A stretch of DNA of 34,451 nucleotides, from contig JADRCO010000407.1 in assembly GCA_021464525.1 (NCBI GenBank), positions 1 to 34,451 of the forward strand. Direction: 5' to 3'. The DNA is from Rhizophagus sp. LPA8_4_AMF (Eukaryota; Glomeromycota; Glomeromycetes; Glomerales; Glomeraceae). Position numbers and translations under genes: made by a program. Below, piece after piece: positions 1 to 10,263 of this stretch. Within the stretch, counting starts at the first letter, position 1. Each line of letters starts with the position of its first letter. Under the pieces are notes generated by a model that was not told where the DNA came from, made no database searches, and saw only the letters and a list, made by a program, of their open reading frames with translations.

Positions 1-204
1 TCCACCCAGTATTATGTATATATACCATAATATAGGTTTTGTAAATATTCCCCTCGGCTAGGAGAACTATTTTATAGTATTTTTTTTTGCCTATTGAAAA
101 AATTTTATAATAAAGAACACGGCATTCCAAAAAACAGTTTTTTTATTAATACGAAGCCCGTAAAATTGATTATACGTTGCCAATCATTTTCTCCCATTGA
201 GTGA

Positions 205-525
205 CGATCTGTCCCTTAATTAAAATTTAAGTACAATATAAGTATATTTTTATATACTTAAAATATTGTTATAATGTATTTAAATTAATATTTAAGTATA
301 TTTTAAGTATGCAAAAAATTACACTTATATTGTACTTAAAATCTAATTTAAGTATATTTTAAGTATAATTTAAGTATTTAAGCAAAATACAAGTACATTA
401 AAAGTATATTTTAGATACATTTTAAACATATTTTGAGTATAATATAAGTATATTGCAAACTAAAATTAATACTTATTTTAAATATATTTTAATAATATTA
501 TAAGTATATTTTAAGTATAAACATT
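205..525. repeat. Degenerate array of a TTTAAGTATA-type motif
   Basis: The motif AAGTATATTTTAAGTAT and close variants (AAGTACAATATAAGTATA, TTTAAGTATAATTTAAGTATT) recur with irregular spacing across about 320 bases on the plus strand. The period is near 10-12 bases, and the copies have diverged by substitutions and small indels. It reads as an old minisatellite-like expansion. No coding potential is seen. Confidence 0.6.
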
Positions 526-536
526 TTTCATGGGGA

Positions 537-975
537 AAATTAAAAATTATTAAATAGTTTTAGAGTAATATCTCTGTCAATATTAATCAGAGAGAAATAA
601 TCTTACTACCATTAGATTCGTTTTGATGAGACGAATCTAATGATATAAAATACATTGAAATTCAATCACTAGATCAATTTCTAAATTAAAAATTATTAAA
701 TAGTTTTTGAGTAGTAATACTGTCAATATTGATCACAGAGAGATTATCTTACTACCATTCAACTCGTCTTGATGAGATGAATCTAATGATATAAAATTCA
801 TTAAAATCCAATCACTGAAGCAATTTTGAAATTAAAAATTATTAAGTGGTTTTAAAGTAATATCTCTATCAATATCGATTATAGAAAGATAATCTTACTA
901 CCATTAGATTCGTCTTGATAAGTTGAATTTAATGATATAAAATTTATCAAAATACGATTACTAGATCAGAAATTA
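537..975. repeat. Tandem repeat, 146-base unit, about three copies
   Basis: Three head-to-tail units begin with AAATTAAAAATTATTAA at about 537, 683 and 829, so the spacing is 146 bases each time. Each unit carries the block CTTACTACCATT followed by a short inverted repeat. In unit 1 this is ATTAGATTCGT, a 9-base loop, then ACGAATCTAAT. Units 2 and 3 keep the position of the stem but have mismatches in it. The copies differ by scattered substitutions, so the array is not recent. Confidence 0.8.
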
Positions 976-2237
976 TTCTCAATTTCGTATTTTGTAAATT
1001 TAATTATGAAATTGTGAATTTATATGTATAAATCATTTCTAAAATTTGTTTGATTAGTTTCAATATCAGCCACAAACTGATTTACTGATCAAATAAATAC
1101 TTTTTATCATTACAAATTAATTATATGACTATATGTAATACTTTTTTAATATAAGATTTTTAGAAATTGGGGTGATAGTGATTATATGCAAAATGAAATT
1201 ATATAAGATAGATTTTATATGTAAAAATTTTGGGATATTTAACTAAGATGACTATATAGTTAAATGATTGTGACTATAAGGGAGGTGACTATATAGAGAG
1301 TTAATTGTAAACTTAAGGTAAAATTTATATGTAAAATATTTTAAAGATTTTACTATATATAGATAAATTATATCAAAAAGGAAATGTTACATTGCATTAT
1401 TTTAATTTTTTTTTCCTTTTTAGATTAATTAACCAATAGAATTGCAAGAAAAAGTAAGTAAAATTACATATAAAAGTTGAAATTTCTACAGAGATCTTTA
1501 TTAGAGATAAGCGGAATCCTATTAAAATCTTTAGAATAATCTAAAGATTATGCTGAATAAACATATTATAAGAGATATAACCAATCTGCCTTAACTTAAA
1601 TCTTAAGATCTTTATGATTAACTACTAAGTTATATAAACTACTGTATGTGTACTTATTTAAAAAATACTGCATATAGAGTTAAGGGAGTAACACTTATTA
1701 TGTAATTATTAAAGGAAGGAGGAAGATAGTTAAAATCTTATATTACACTTAATAAAATCACATAATTTATAATATAATAATTTGATTAGCTGTTAAATCT
1801 AACAAGGGGGTAAGTTTATATTAAACTAAATATGATGTAATATATATCACTGCTCTTAATATGAATTGGATATATCAGAACCAAATCAAATATAAGATTG
1901 AAATTTATTAATAACTATTTTAACTGATACAATTGGTAATCAATATGTGTTAGCTTAATTTAAACTAAATTATTCAACCAGGATCCCAGATATCTCATAT
2001 ATAGGACATAACTGATCTGCATAAATTTAAGCACTTTTTGCTCCTTTCAAATTTTAATATAATCTTCTAAAAACTTAATATGTCATCCAAATTTATATGT
2101 AATTTGCTAAAATTCAGAATATGACTATATAAAATTTTTAAAAAATTTTTTATATAAATTAAGCTTAAAATTAATCAATTGGTAGAAAACTTTTATTGTA
2201 AAAGAAAATTTTTTTTTTAAAAAAATACTTTATTTAT

Positions 2238-2430
2238 TCCTACCTTTCGCTCTGACCACCCACCCCTAGGAATTTTGGTTCATTATATAATTTTTATCTT
2301 TACACAGACGCGTATGCAGAACGTGTATGCAAAATGTAAAAAAATGTGACGTGTCTTATGCATCCCTGAAATTGCAATTACGCAATATATAAATTATTAT
2401 AATTTTACCGTTATAATTAATTTGCATTAA
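2238..2430 (+). repeat. Dispersed repeat, copy 1
   Basis: This stretch contains the blocks AGGAATTTTGGTTCATTATA, then TTTACACAGACGCGTATGC and TGTCTTATGCAT, in the same order and spacing as a second copy at 3840-4023. The shared segment is about 190 bases and is slightly richer in G+C than its surroundings. It sits inside the 760-base inverted-repeat element, so it is either part of that element's body or an insertion into it. No coding frame is evident. Confidence 0.6.
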
Positions 2431-2588
2431 GATAATGGTATTATTTAATAAAAAACAACTTTATTATTATATATTTTAACATATTTTTATATGTTTAATA
2501 TATTTATCACATTTTTACACATGTTAAATTAATAAAAAAAGAATTTCACATATTATACTAAAAATAGTGTCAATTTGCTCAAAATATA

Positions 2589-2715
2589 TGATGACTTTAT
2601 AAAATTTGACCCAATTTGTGAAAACTCAAAAATATGACATTAGGGCAAATTTGCAAAAACTTATTTATGACATTTTGTTAAATTTGGCCAAATTTGCAAA
2701 AAGTCCTATGTGACC
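2589..2715 (+). repeat. Subterminal ATGAC...AAATTTGCAAAA repeats
   Basis: Three roughly 35-45-base units start with ATGAC at about 2589, 2634 and 2669. They share a core resembling CAAATTTGCAAAAA (CCAATTTGTGAAAA in the first unit). They lie immediately inside the right terminus of the 760-base inverted-repeat element. Subterminal repeats of this kind are known as transposase-binding sites in hAT-type elements; that role here is inference only. Confidence 0.5.
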
Positions 2716-3839
2716 TATATATGAGATATTTGGGATCCTATTCAACCACTATTATTTTCCTTTTGTAAACTGATCTACAAAACCTAAAAAAGTAAAATAC
2801 ACTGAAACTTCAGATCAATAGATCTAAATTCCAATATCTCACAGGTTCTCAAAGAAACTAGAGAATCTGTAATTCAAAAATATCAGTAAAAAGAAAAATA
2901 TTTAAACTAAAAATAGTTATTAATACTTCCAGAAGCTTAAAAAAAACTAGGAAAAAAGAATAATAAATACCAAACCACTACATTTACATTTTCTAAAACA
3001 TCAACTATAAAAAGAAAAAGATCTGCTTTTCAAATGGTATTTTATCAACTAGTACTTTGCAGAAAAATTTTGCAATGCTTTTAAAAATAAAATATAAACA
3101 GGAAAATCTAACATCAAAAATATTTAAAAATTGGCAATTTAAACATTAGCTGTACAAAACTTTTCAGAAATATGAAAGAAGTTCAGATTTTGCAGTCCTA
3201 AAAATTATCTTTAGTAAGAACTGTTTCAAGTATATAGCTCTACTAAAACTGGAAGAAATAAGTCTTAAAAGACGCCATTTAAAGTTTACAATATCCAAAA
3301 AACTACTTGCAAACAATCCAAGTAAAGAAAATCTAACTTTTTTTTTAGCATTCTTTTGCCAAAAAAATGGTCAAATGATTGATAGGTAAAAAGTATAGTC
3401 CAGCCAATAGATTTAAAATTCTTTATATTTATATAATATTATTTAATAGTGTAATTGGATAATAGAATAATTTAAATAAGGATAAATATGTATCTCACCA
3501 GAATCCTAAAAAATACATAAATAACTCAGATCTAAATTTAAAATTTTATTATAACTTTATACATTTGATTTTTATTAGAAGCTTTATATAAAGTCATCCT
3601 ATAAATTCAAATTTTACTATAAATTATACAATCTTAGATTTGAATTTATAAATAAACTATTAAAAATTTAGTAATTATGTTATGTAATTTTAATTTTAAG
3701 AGATGAATATAACTATAAAAAAAAAATTAATTAAAATTTTTTTTGGTAAAAAAGTTTATATGCAAATTATATATAAAATTATTTAATTATTAAAGATATT
3801 ATGCTAATTTATTATAAATTTTTTTAAAAAAACTTTAAT

Positions 3840-4023
3840 TTTACCTTCCACCCCTGATCACCACCCTTAGGAATTTTGGATCATTATATAATTTTATTTT
3901 TACACAGATGCGCGTATGCAAAATGTGAAAAAAATATGGCATATCTTATGCCTTATGCACCTCTAAAAATTAAAATTACACAATGTATAAACTATTATAA
4001 TTTTTACCATTAAAAATTTGCAA
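3840..4023 (+). repeat. Dispersed repeat, copy 2
   Basis: This is the second copy of the segment at 2238-2430, with the blocks AGGAATTTTGGATCATTATA, then TTTACACAGATGCGCGTATGC and ATATCTTATGCC. It differs from copy 1 by substitutions and short indels, and it is not enclosed by the AGGATCCCA inverted termini seen around copy 1. The divergence suggests an old, dispersed family. Confidence 0.6.
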
Positions 4024-4109
4024 ATAATTATATTTAAAATTATTATATAAATATAAAACTTTATAAATCTAATTTATATTAAAATACTATTCATTTTATA
4101 CAAATATTA

Positions 4110-4184
4110 GGTGAGTGCTGGGAAAAAAGACCAATTAAACAATAGATTTCATTGTTTATTTGGTCCCTTTTCCCAGCACTCACC
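4110..4184. mobile_element. 75-base foldback MITE with TTA target duplication
   Basis: The element is almost entirely a hairpin. The left arm starts GGTGAGTGCTGGGAAAA and the right arm ends TTTTCCCAGCACTCACC. The arms are about 34-35 bases with about three mismatches around a loop of about five bases. The trinucleotide TTA lies directly outside both ends (4107-4109 and 4185-4187), which matches the TWA-type target duplication of PIF/Harbinger elements and their Tourist-like MITEs. The family assignment is inference; the hairpin is directly visible. It has no coding capacity. Confidence 0.7.
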
Positions 4185-4913
4185 TTATATATGTCTAACT
4201 TATAAAATTAACTGTTAGTTAATTTATACAAACTCAACTTTAGTAAGATATTAAAAAACTATATAGTAACTTTATATAAACCTGGATCCCAGTTTATATG
4301 TAATCTTCATGATCCTATTTTGCCCCTTCATATGATGTTTAAATCAAACAAAAATTTGTAAAAAAGAAATTCTTAATATACAAACTTTTTTTAAAAATAT
4401 ATAATATATGTATTTTTACCTGCTTTACAATTTTACTTAGAATATTAAAGATAGTTTTAAATGTCATTTTTGACTTATTTGACAAAATATTTTTTAATTA
4501 TTTTTCATTAAATTACATGGCACATTTAATTCTGACCAGAATTAAATAATCAGCATAAAAAATTTTCTTTTTTAGGATAAAAGCGAGATTTAAGCATCAC
4601 ACATAAGGGCTGGATATAGATTTACCCTTTAAATAAATCTTAAAATTTTATTTGTTTAAAAAAAGTTTTATTTAGATATTAGTGGTATTTTTAAATTTTA
4701 ACAGTATTTTTTAAATTTTAATAAAATTTTTTTTAAAAAATAAAGAAATTTTATTATTATTATTATTCTATTTTTTATCTTTATTATAAATTTGTTTTTA
4801 CTTTATTTATTAACTTTTAATTTTAACATTATAAATTTTTTTTTTATTTATTTTAATTTATTTTTATTTGCTAATATTAGATATTTTTAAAAAATTATAA
4901 AATAATGAGGGTA

Positions 4914-5056
4914 TTGCTAAATATCGCCTGGGTGATTATCGCCTTTACCAGCATTATGATGGAACTTAGGTAGAATTAAGAATATGAATGTAATTCCGCC
5001 CAAAATTCCATCCTAATGCTGGTAAAGGCGATGATTGCCCAGGCGATGTTTAGTAA
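4914..5056. mobile_element. 143-base foldback element (MITE-like)
   Basis: The outer 51 bases of each side (4914-4964 and 5006-5056) are inverted copies with about six mismatches. They share ATCGCCTGGG and ATCGCCTTTACCAGCATTA. Weaker complementarity continues inward, so nearly the whole element can fold back. It is much richer in G+C than the surrounding A+T DNA. A clear target duplication could not be fixed, so the superfamily is left open. It lies about 140 bases beyond the 3' end of the first membrane-protein gene. Confidence 0.65.
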
Positions 5057-5197
5057 TTTTCAAATAATGAAATTAAATTAAAAATTTTTTTAGCTTTAAA
5101 TACATTTTTAATTTTGTAATTTATTTTTTTTGGATAACATTAATAAGGTTATAAGAATATAAGCAAAAATAAAATGAATAATACCATAAAATAAAAA

Positions 5198-6927
5198 TCA
5201 ATCATCAATAATAAAAAGTTTTTTTGTTTTATTATTACCATTATTATTACCTAATCCATCTTCAATAGCTTTAATATCATCAATATTATCATTATTATTA
5301 TTATCATCATTATTATCATTATCAGGTAAAATATTTGACTCAGCTTTCTTTTTTTTAATAACTAAATTTAAAATGAAATATAACATTAAATAAATAATAA
5401 TAATGAAAATTAAATATAATAAAAATTTACTTACGGTATTTTTTTAAACCTTTATTGAAATTTCTTGTCACTATTATTGCATATATAAATGTTAACTGAT
5501 AATAAAGTATTAAAGTTAATTATTATTTTTTTAATAATTGAAAATTCATTACTATAAAACAAAAACAACTTACTATTGCACAAATTATTAAAAGGCACAC
5601 TAGAATTTTTTTTTTTTTTGAAAAAAAAGTTATGAGTTAAATACGAATAAAGATTGATTTAAAAAAAAATTTTAGATCTTTTAAACATTATGTAATTACA
5701 TAATATTGTCCAAGAATATAATCCAAATTGAATAATGTAAGTTCCAAAACCAAAAGCCAAATAACAGAAATCTAATAAAGCAAATATCCAGAATATAATA
5801 AAAATGATCATTCCGGCTTTCCATTCTTTTCTTATCTATTAAAAATATACAATATAGAATTAATGATATATCAATTTAATAAAACATAATATAATGTACA
5901 GTATATTATCATTTTTACCGATTTATACGCTAATGCTTGAAAGAAAATTACCAAGACCAAAATTGACAGGCTTACAAAAATAAGAACTTTTGTACTAGTT
6001 GTATATTGGTCATACGTACTTATGAGACCATATAATAAAAGCGGAGCTGTTATGGCAATATATAAAATTACGAAAAATATATCAATTTTCAATAACATTT
6101 CGAAAATTAGAATTGTTTTGTAGCGCTCTATTTTTTTTTTTAATAAAAAAAAAAAGAAATCCAAATTCATTAATAAATAAATTAATTTTGAATTCACCAA
6201 CATTAATAACTTACTTCTAACTTCAATGTCACCACCAATCTTCTTATAAATATCCCAATCAAGTTGTTGAGATAACTTTCCCAATAGTAATGCGCCCATC
6301 GTAATCGCTATAATCGCCAAAGCTATAATGTGAGGCAATTCATGCGATTTAATGCTGTAATCTATACGAAAGTCCGGACAATTCGATTCGATTTTAGATT
6401 CGTCTACTTTCACTTCAATCATTTGGACCTAATTTAATTGAGAAGAAATTTGATTACGATAATTAAATTTAAAAGTTGCTGCGGCGCAGCACTTATTGTT
6501 GAAAAATATATATTTACGATTCCGAGAATTACTTCTAAACCATTAATCATGATAATCGTATAAAGCTGTACGAGATTTTGATGGAAAATCTAAACATTTA
6601 ACGGAAAAGTTTAGCGCCATAAAGTATATAACGGAAAGTATATACATGTATAAATAAAATATTCACCGCATTCAAACAAAAATATAGTAGGTATAAATTA
6701 AATATAACAAACATAACATTTTCCATCATTAGGAATGTAAAGGTATCGTAAGCCAAAAGACATACTTCTTCAGCGAGAATTAATATATCTATATTACGAG
6801 ATAATATTCGAGTTTGTAGGACAATCAATGTTATGGCCTGTATAATTGATATTACAACGAATGCTATTGTATATCTCGTATAAGTGACGCGTTGCCACTT
6901 TTTTAATAATGAGTGTTTTAAAGTCAT
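5198..6927 (-). CDS. Multi-pass membrane protein, probable UPF0658 Golgi family (paralogue A)
   Basis: Eight exons by GT-AG signals: 6667-6927, 6518-6589, 6215-6428, 5919-6127, 5700-5835, 5574-5599, 5435-5495 and 5198-5361. They give 380 residues. About seven hydrophobic segments alternate with short charged loops. The central block has LDWDIYKKIGGDIEVRKRY, then FEMLLKIDIFF and FFQALAYKS. These resemble the hallmark GW-iYKkIGAd / LLKfDxFF pattern I recall for fungal UPF0658 Golgi apparatus membrane proteins. The C-terminal tail is cytosol-like, rich in Asn/Asp, and ends in LFIIDD. The exon lengths and phases match the neighbouring gene at 7267-9041, so the two are tandem duplicates. The start is the first in-frame Met before the basic segment KKWQR. 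The molecular function of the family is unknown. A generic seven-helix receptor-like protein is the alternative. Confidence 0.75.
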
Positions 6928-7266
6928 CTTATTACTATAAGTGATTTTTTTTATTTTACTTTAATTTTTTTTTTTTTTTTTTTTAATAGAAAAAAAATTC
7001 GATTATTTAATTTTAATATAAATTTTGTCTTTTTACCGAGCCTGATCGTGAATTCTATATTTATAAAAACCCTTCATTTATTATGTTTGGGCTTAATGTT
7101 TATGCAACATCATTTACCAAATTTGTTTGATACCGAGAGTACAGATTAGCTTATTTGGATCGTTTAAAACTTAATTTTAATAATTAATGACATTCTAAAA
7201 TAATAATATAAGTACAAATAAATATACAATAATATACAAATATTATATACATTTTAAAGTTCTGGA

Positions 7267-9041
7267 TTATTCATCAATGATAAATCTTTCTACATTACTA
7301 TTACTACTCTGTCCCTTTTCAATATCTTTAAATTTATCAATTACTATATCATCATCATCAGATAAAATATTTAAACCTTCATGTATTTGTTTTTTAGGAA
7401 GATTTTTATCAACTAAACAATTAAATTATAAATAAAAAAAATCAATAACAATCACAACAATCATAATTTTGGAATGATAGGCAATAAAATGTAACTCACG
7501 ATATTCTCTTAAACCTTTTCCAAAATTTATCATTACGATTATTGCATATGCAAATGTTAACTAAAAATTAAAATGTATTGTAAGTGATAGTTATAAATAA
7601 TGCAAACAGCTTCGAAATATATAACTCAGCAAATTATAGTAATCCCTTTGATTGATACTTACCAATGCACAAATTGTGAAATTGCACACTATATATAAAA
7701 GGAATTAAATAAATTTATTAATTTTTATTTAGAACAAAAAAATTAGCAACCACTCTTTTAATAATTAATATAAATATATCACAAAATTACTTAATATTAT
7801 CCAAGAATATATTCCAAACTGAATAAATGATGCGATTCCAAGGTTGATAGCCAAATAAGCAAAATCCGATACAACAAATATCCAGAATAGGATAAACGCG
7901 ATTATTCCGAATTTCCATTCTTTTTCCATCTGATAAAATAATATGTATATTTTTTTTAGTTGATTATAAGAATAATTAAATTGAAATTATACATGTATGT
8001 TTTTTTACCGATTTATATGCCAACGCTTGAAAGAAAAATACTAAAACCGTAATTACAAAACATCCAAAAACTAGGATTATTTGTTCTCTTTTAAGTTCAT
8101 CGGAATTTATAATAATATATAACAAAGGCGGTAATATTAATACGTTATATAAAAATACGAAAAGTAAATCAACCTTTAGTAACATTTTGAAAATAAGTAT
8201 TGCTTTAAATCGTTCTTTTTTTTAAAAGATAGAAAAAAAAATCATTAACAATAAATTTCATAAAATGTTAGTTCGAAATAATGCGTGCATTAAAATCTTA
8301 CTTTGCATTTCAATGTCACCGCCAATTTTCTTGTAGATATTCCAACCAAATTGTTGATATAACTTCCAAGATAATGTAGCAATCAAAGCTGCTGTGACTG
8401 CTAAGACTAAAATATGAGGTAATTCGTATAATACTAAATCGTTATTTAAATGAAGTCCTGGGCATATTGATTCAATTTTATTTCCGTATATTTTTATATC
8501 AATCAGTTGAACCTAAAAATTGAGAAGTTATAATTCCGCCACATAATTTGAGAACGTAGAAAAATGAATTAAATATTTTGAAATTTATTTACAATTCCGA
8601 GAATTACGTATCCAATACTAATTATGACAATCGCAAAGATTTGCATTGTGTTTTGATGAAAAATCTGTTATTTAAATTATTTAAGTTTTTTTTTTTTTTT
8701 ATTTAATTAACAACAACACATAAAAATATCACTCTCACCGTGCTCAAGCAAAAATAGAATTGATAAAGATTAAATAAAATGAACATAACATCTTCGGTAA
8801 TTATCATCATAAATCTGGAGACGATAATAACTGAAGTACACATGTTTCTTTCATTATTTGTAACGAATGGATAAATCTCATCCATATATAAAACTACATT
8901 ACGAGATAATATTCTAACTTGTAGGAAGATCAATATGACGGTCTGTATAATTGATAATGCTACAAATAATTTTGTATATTTTGACTCGGTAATTCGTTGC
9001 CATTTTTTTGATAATGTGTGGTTTAATTTAGCACATGTCAT
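7267..9041 (-). CDS. Multi-pass membrane protein, probable UPF0658 Golgi family (paralogue B)
   Basis: Eight exons: 8739-9041, 8593-8664, 8302-8512, 8009-8214, 7791-7929, 7663-7688, 7500-7560 and 7267-7412. They give 387 residues. Shared landmarks with paralogue A are KKWQRIT near the N terminus, FHQN at the start of exon 2, YQQFGWNIYKKIGGDIEM, FKMLLKVDLLF, FFFQALAYKS, EKEWKFG and the terminal FIIDE. About seven hydrophobic segments are seen. Intron phases are the same as in paralogue A, and exons 2, 6 and 7 have identical lengths (72, 26 and 61 bases). The extracellular or lumenal loops differ most, for example an extra stretch near residues 50-70, so the duplication is not recent. The C-terminal tail is acidic. 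Function is unknown. Confidence 0.75.
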
Positions 9042-10263
9042 TCTTTTTTAAGTTTAGTAATTAAAAGATTATTCATGTCCGAGGAAAACCCCAAGCTTTT
9101 TGAGTTTAAATATTAAAAAAAAAAAAATTTAAATATATGCGTTTTAATTAAACCCAAATTCAAATTTATTGTAATAATTTGTTTTACAATCAAACGGGAT
9201 TTCCATATTGTAATATTACCATTAGAATTCGTACTTGATTTCTAAAAACAAATAGTTTTCTGCAGGCATTTACTAAATATTACCTGCAAGTCATTTCTAT
9301 AAAATCAATATCGGAATTGTACACCGGCAAACGGTAACACCATCTAATTTCTAATTTTGCGCCTTGTTCAAAATCAAATTAGGTTTATCTTTTGCTTTTT
9401 AAGAAAGCAACAAATTAAAATCTTTTTCTGCATCTTATAGACTTAGAATCCTTTGTGAATATTGAGAACTTTTGGATGCAAACAATGATGTAACGCATAC
9501 AGTCACCTGATATTGTCGATCAAAAATTCTTGCCTGCGATGTATAAACAGAAAGCTTCCTCATATTCAATTCTATTATTCCAATCAGTTTGGATATTCAA
9601 GAACAATTTATTCCGAAAATTTTTTTCTTTTGTTTTCCCGTTTTCTTTACTTTTCCAATTTTCTTTACTTTTTTAGAAGTAAAAATTATTACAGAAAGAT
9701 AAAAACAATGAAAAGAATATTACAAACCCAAATTTATTATTACATGATTAGGGATAAAACTTTTCTTGAAACGAAACATAAATAGTTTATTTCTAATTAT
9801 GGGCTGTAAAGAATTTATTCATTGTTTTTACAAATTAAGATTATAAATTCGAGTTTCGAAATTTAATATGTAAATTAGAAACGTCTATTTATATATTTTT
9901 TTTATGAACCGATCGTAAACTGAGTCGATAATTCGCTCTTTAATTTTTTGGTAGCAGTGAGATTTTTTTCATATTATATATTTTAGTTTTTTTCTAATTT
10001 ATTATACTTACTTTATTTATCGCTAAATCATTTTTCATGTGGATAATTCCTAAATACGAATTGACGTTTTTTAAATGGAAAAAGACCCGATCGAGGACTA
10101 ATCAGTTTAACCATGAAACTAAACTAATTTTGATCCTGTTGCACAAAAAAATTAACTATAAATTCTGTTCATATAGCATTTATTGGGAAAATTATTTTAA
10201 TTGCTTTATCGAGATCATCGATATCGAAAAAAATAAGTCCAAAAAATGAATACACCTGGGTCC
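9042..10263. other. Intergenic region between divergent genes
   Basis: This 1.2 kb separates the start of membrane paralogue B (minus) from the start of the small DUF4748-like gene (plus), so it must hold both promoters. It is A+T rich with T and A runs. Two open frames of 70-90 codons exist on the plus strand, but their composition (Phe/Tyr/Lys/Asn from A+T-rich DNA) and lack of recognisable motifs give no reason to call them genes. No repeat or RNA gene was recognised. Confidence 0.5.

Larger units (their letters stand above)
1980..2739. mobile_element. Non-autonomous TIR DNA element with 8-base target duplication
   Basis: The left end starts AGGATCCCAGATATCTCATA and the reverse complement of the right end starts AGGATCCCAAATATCTCATA. 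The two ends match for about 26 bases with one mismatch. The element is flanked on both sides by the identical direct repeat ATTCAACC (1972-1979 and 2740-2747). Terminal inverted repeats plus an 8-base target duplication are typical of the hAT superfamily, although the usual CAG-type terminus is not evident. The 760-base interior has no transposase frame, so mobilisation would have needed an enzyme from elsewhere. Ragged repeats lie just inside the right end, and a dispersed repeat (about 2238-2430) lies within it. Confidence 0.75.
1..5197. other. Gene-free, A+T-rich repeat region
   Basis: No reading frame of convincing length or protein-like composition is seen on either strand. The stretch is dominated by A/T homopolymers and holds several repeat structures listed separately: a short-motif array, a 146-base tandem array, a 760-base inverted-repeat element, a two-copy dispersed repeat and two foldback elements. 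The motif TGACTATATA recurs in slightly varied form near 1131, 1250, 1288 and 2113. The unlisted parts, about 976-1970 and 2750-3830, show nothing I can name. The region looks like an accumulation zone for mobile and satellite-like DNA upstream of the first gene. Confidence 0.7.

Noticed and set aside
1-5197. Reverse transcriptase or LTR element in the repeat region
   Set aside because: No long frame, no long direct repeats, no primer-binding-like site and no catalytic motif were seen.
5198-9041. Membrane paralogues as classical G-protein-coupled pheromone receptors
   Set aside because: About seven helices fit, but the DIYKKIGGDIE and LLKxDxFF motifs agree better with the UPF0658 pattern, and no receptor signature was seen.
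9513-9785. 90-codon open frame on the plus strand
   Set aside because: Composition is what A+T-rich DNA gives by chance (Phe, Tyr, Lys, Asn), with no motif, no partner exons and no conserved look.
10037-10249. 70-codon open frame just before the DUF4748-like gene
   Set aside because: It ends 15 bases before the supported start codon in a region expected to be promoter or 5' leader; no recognisable protein features.
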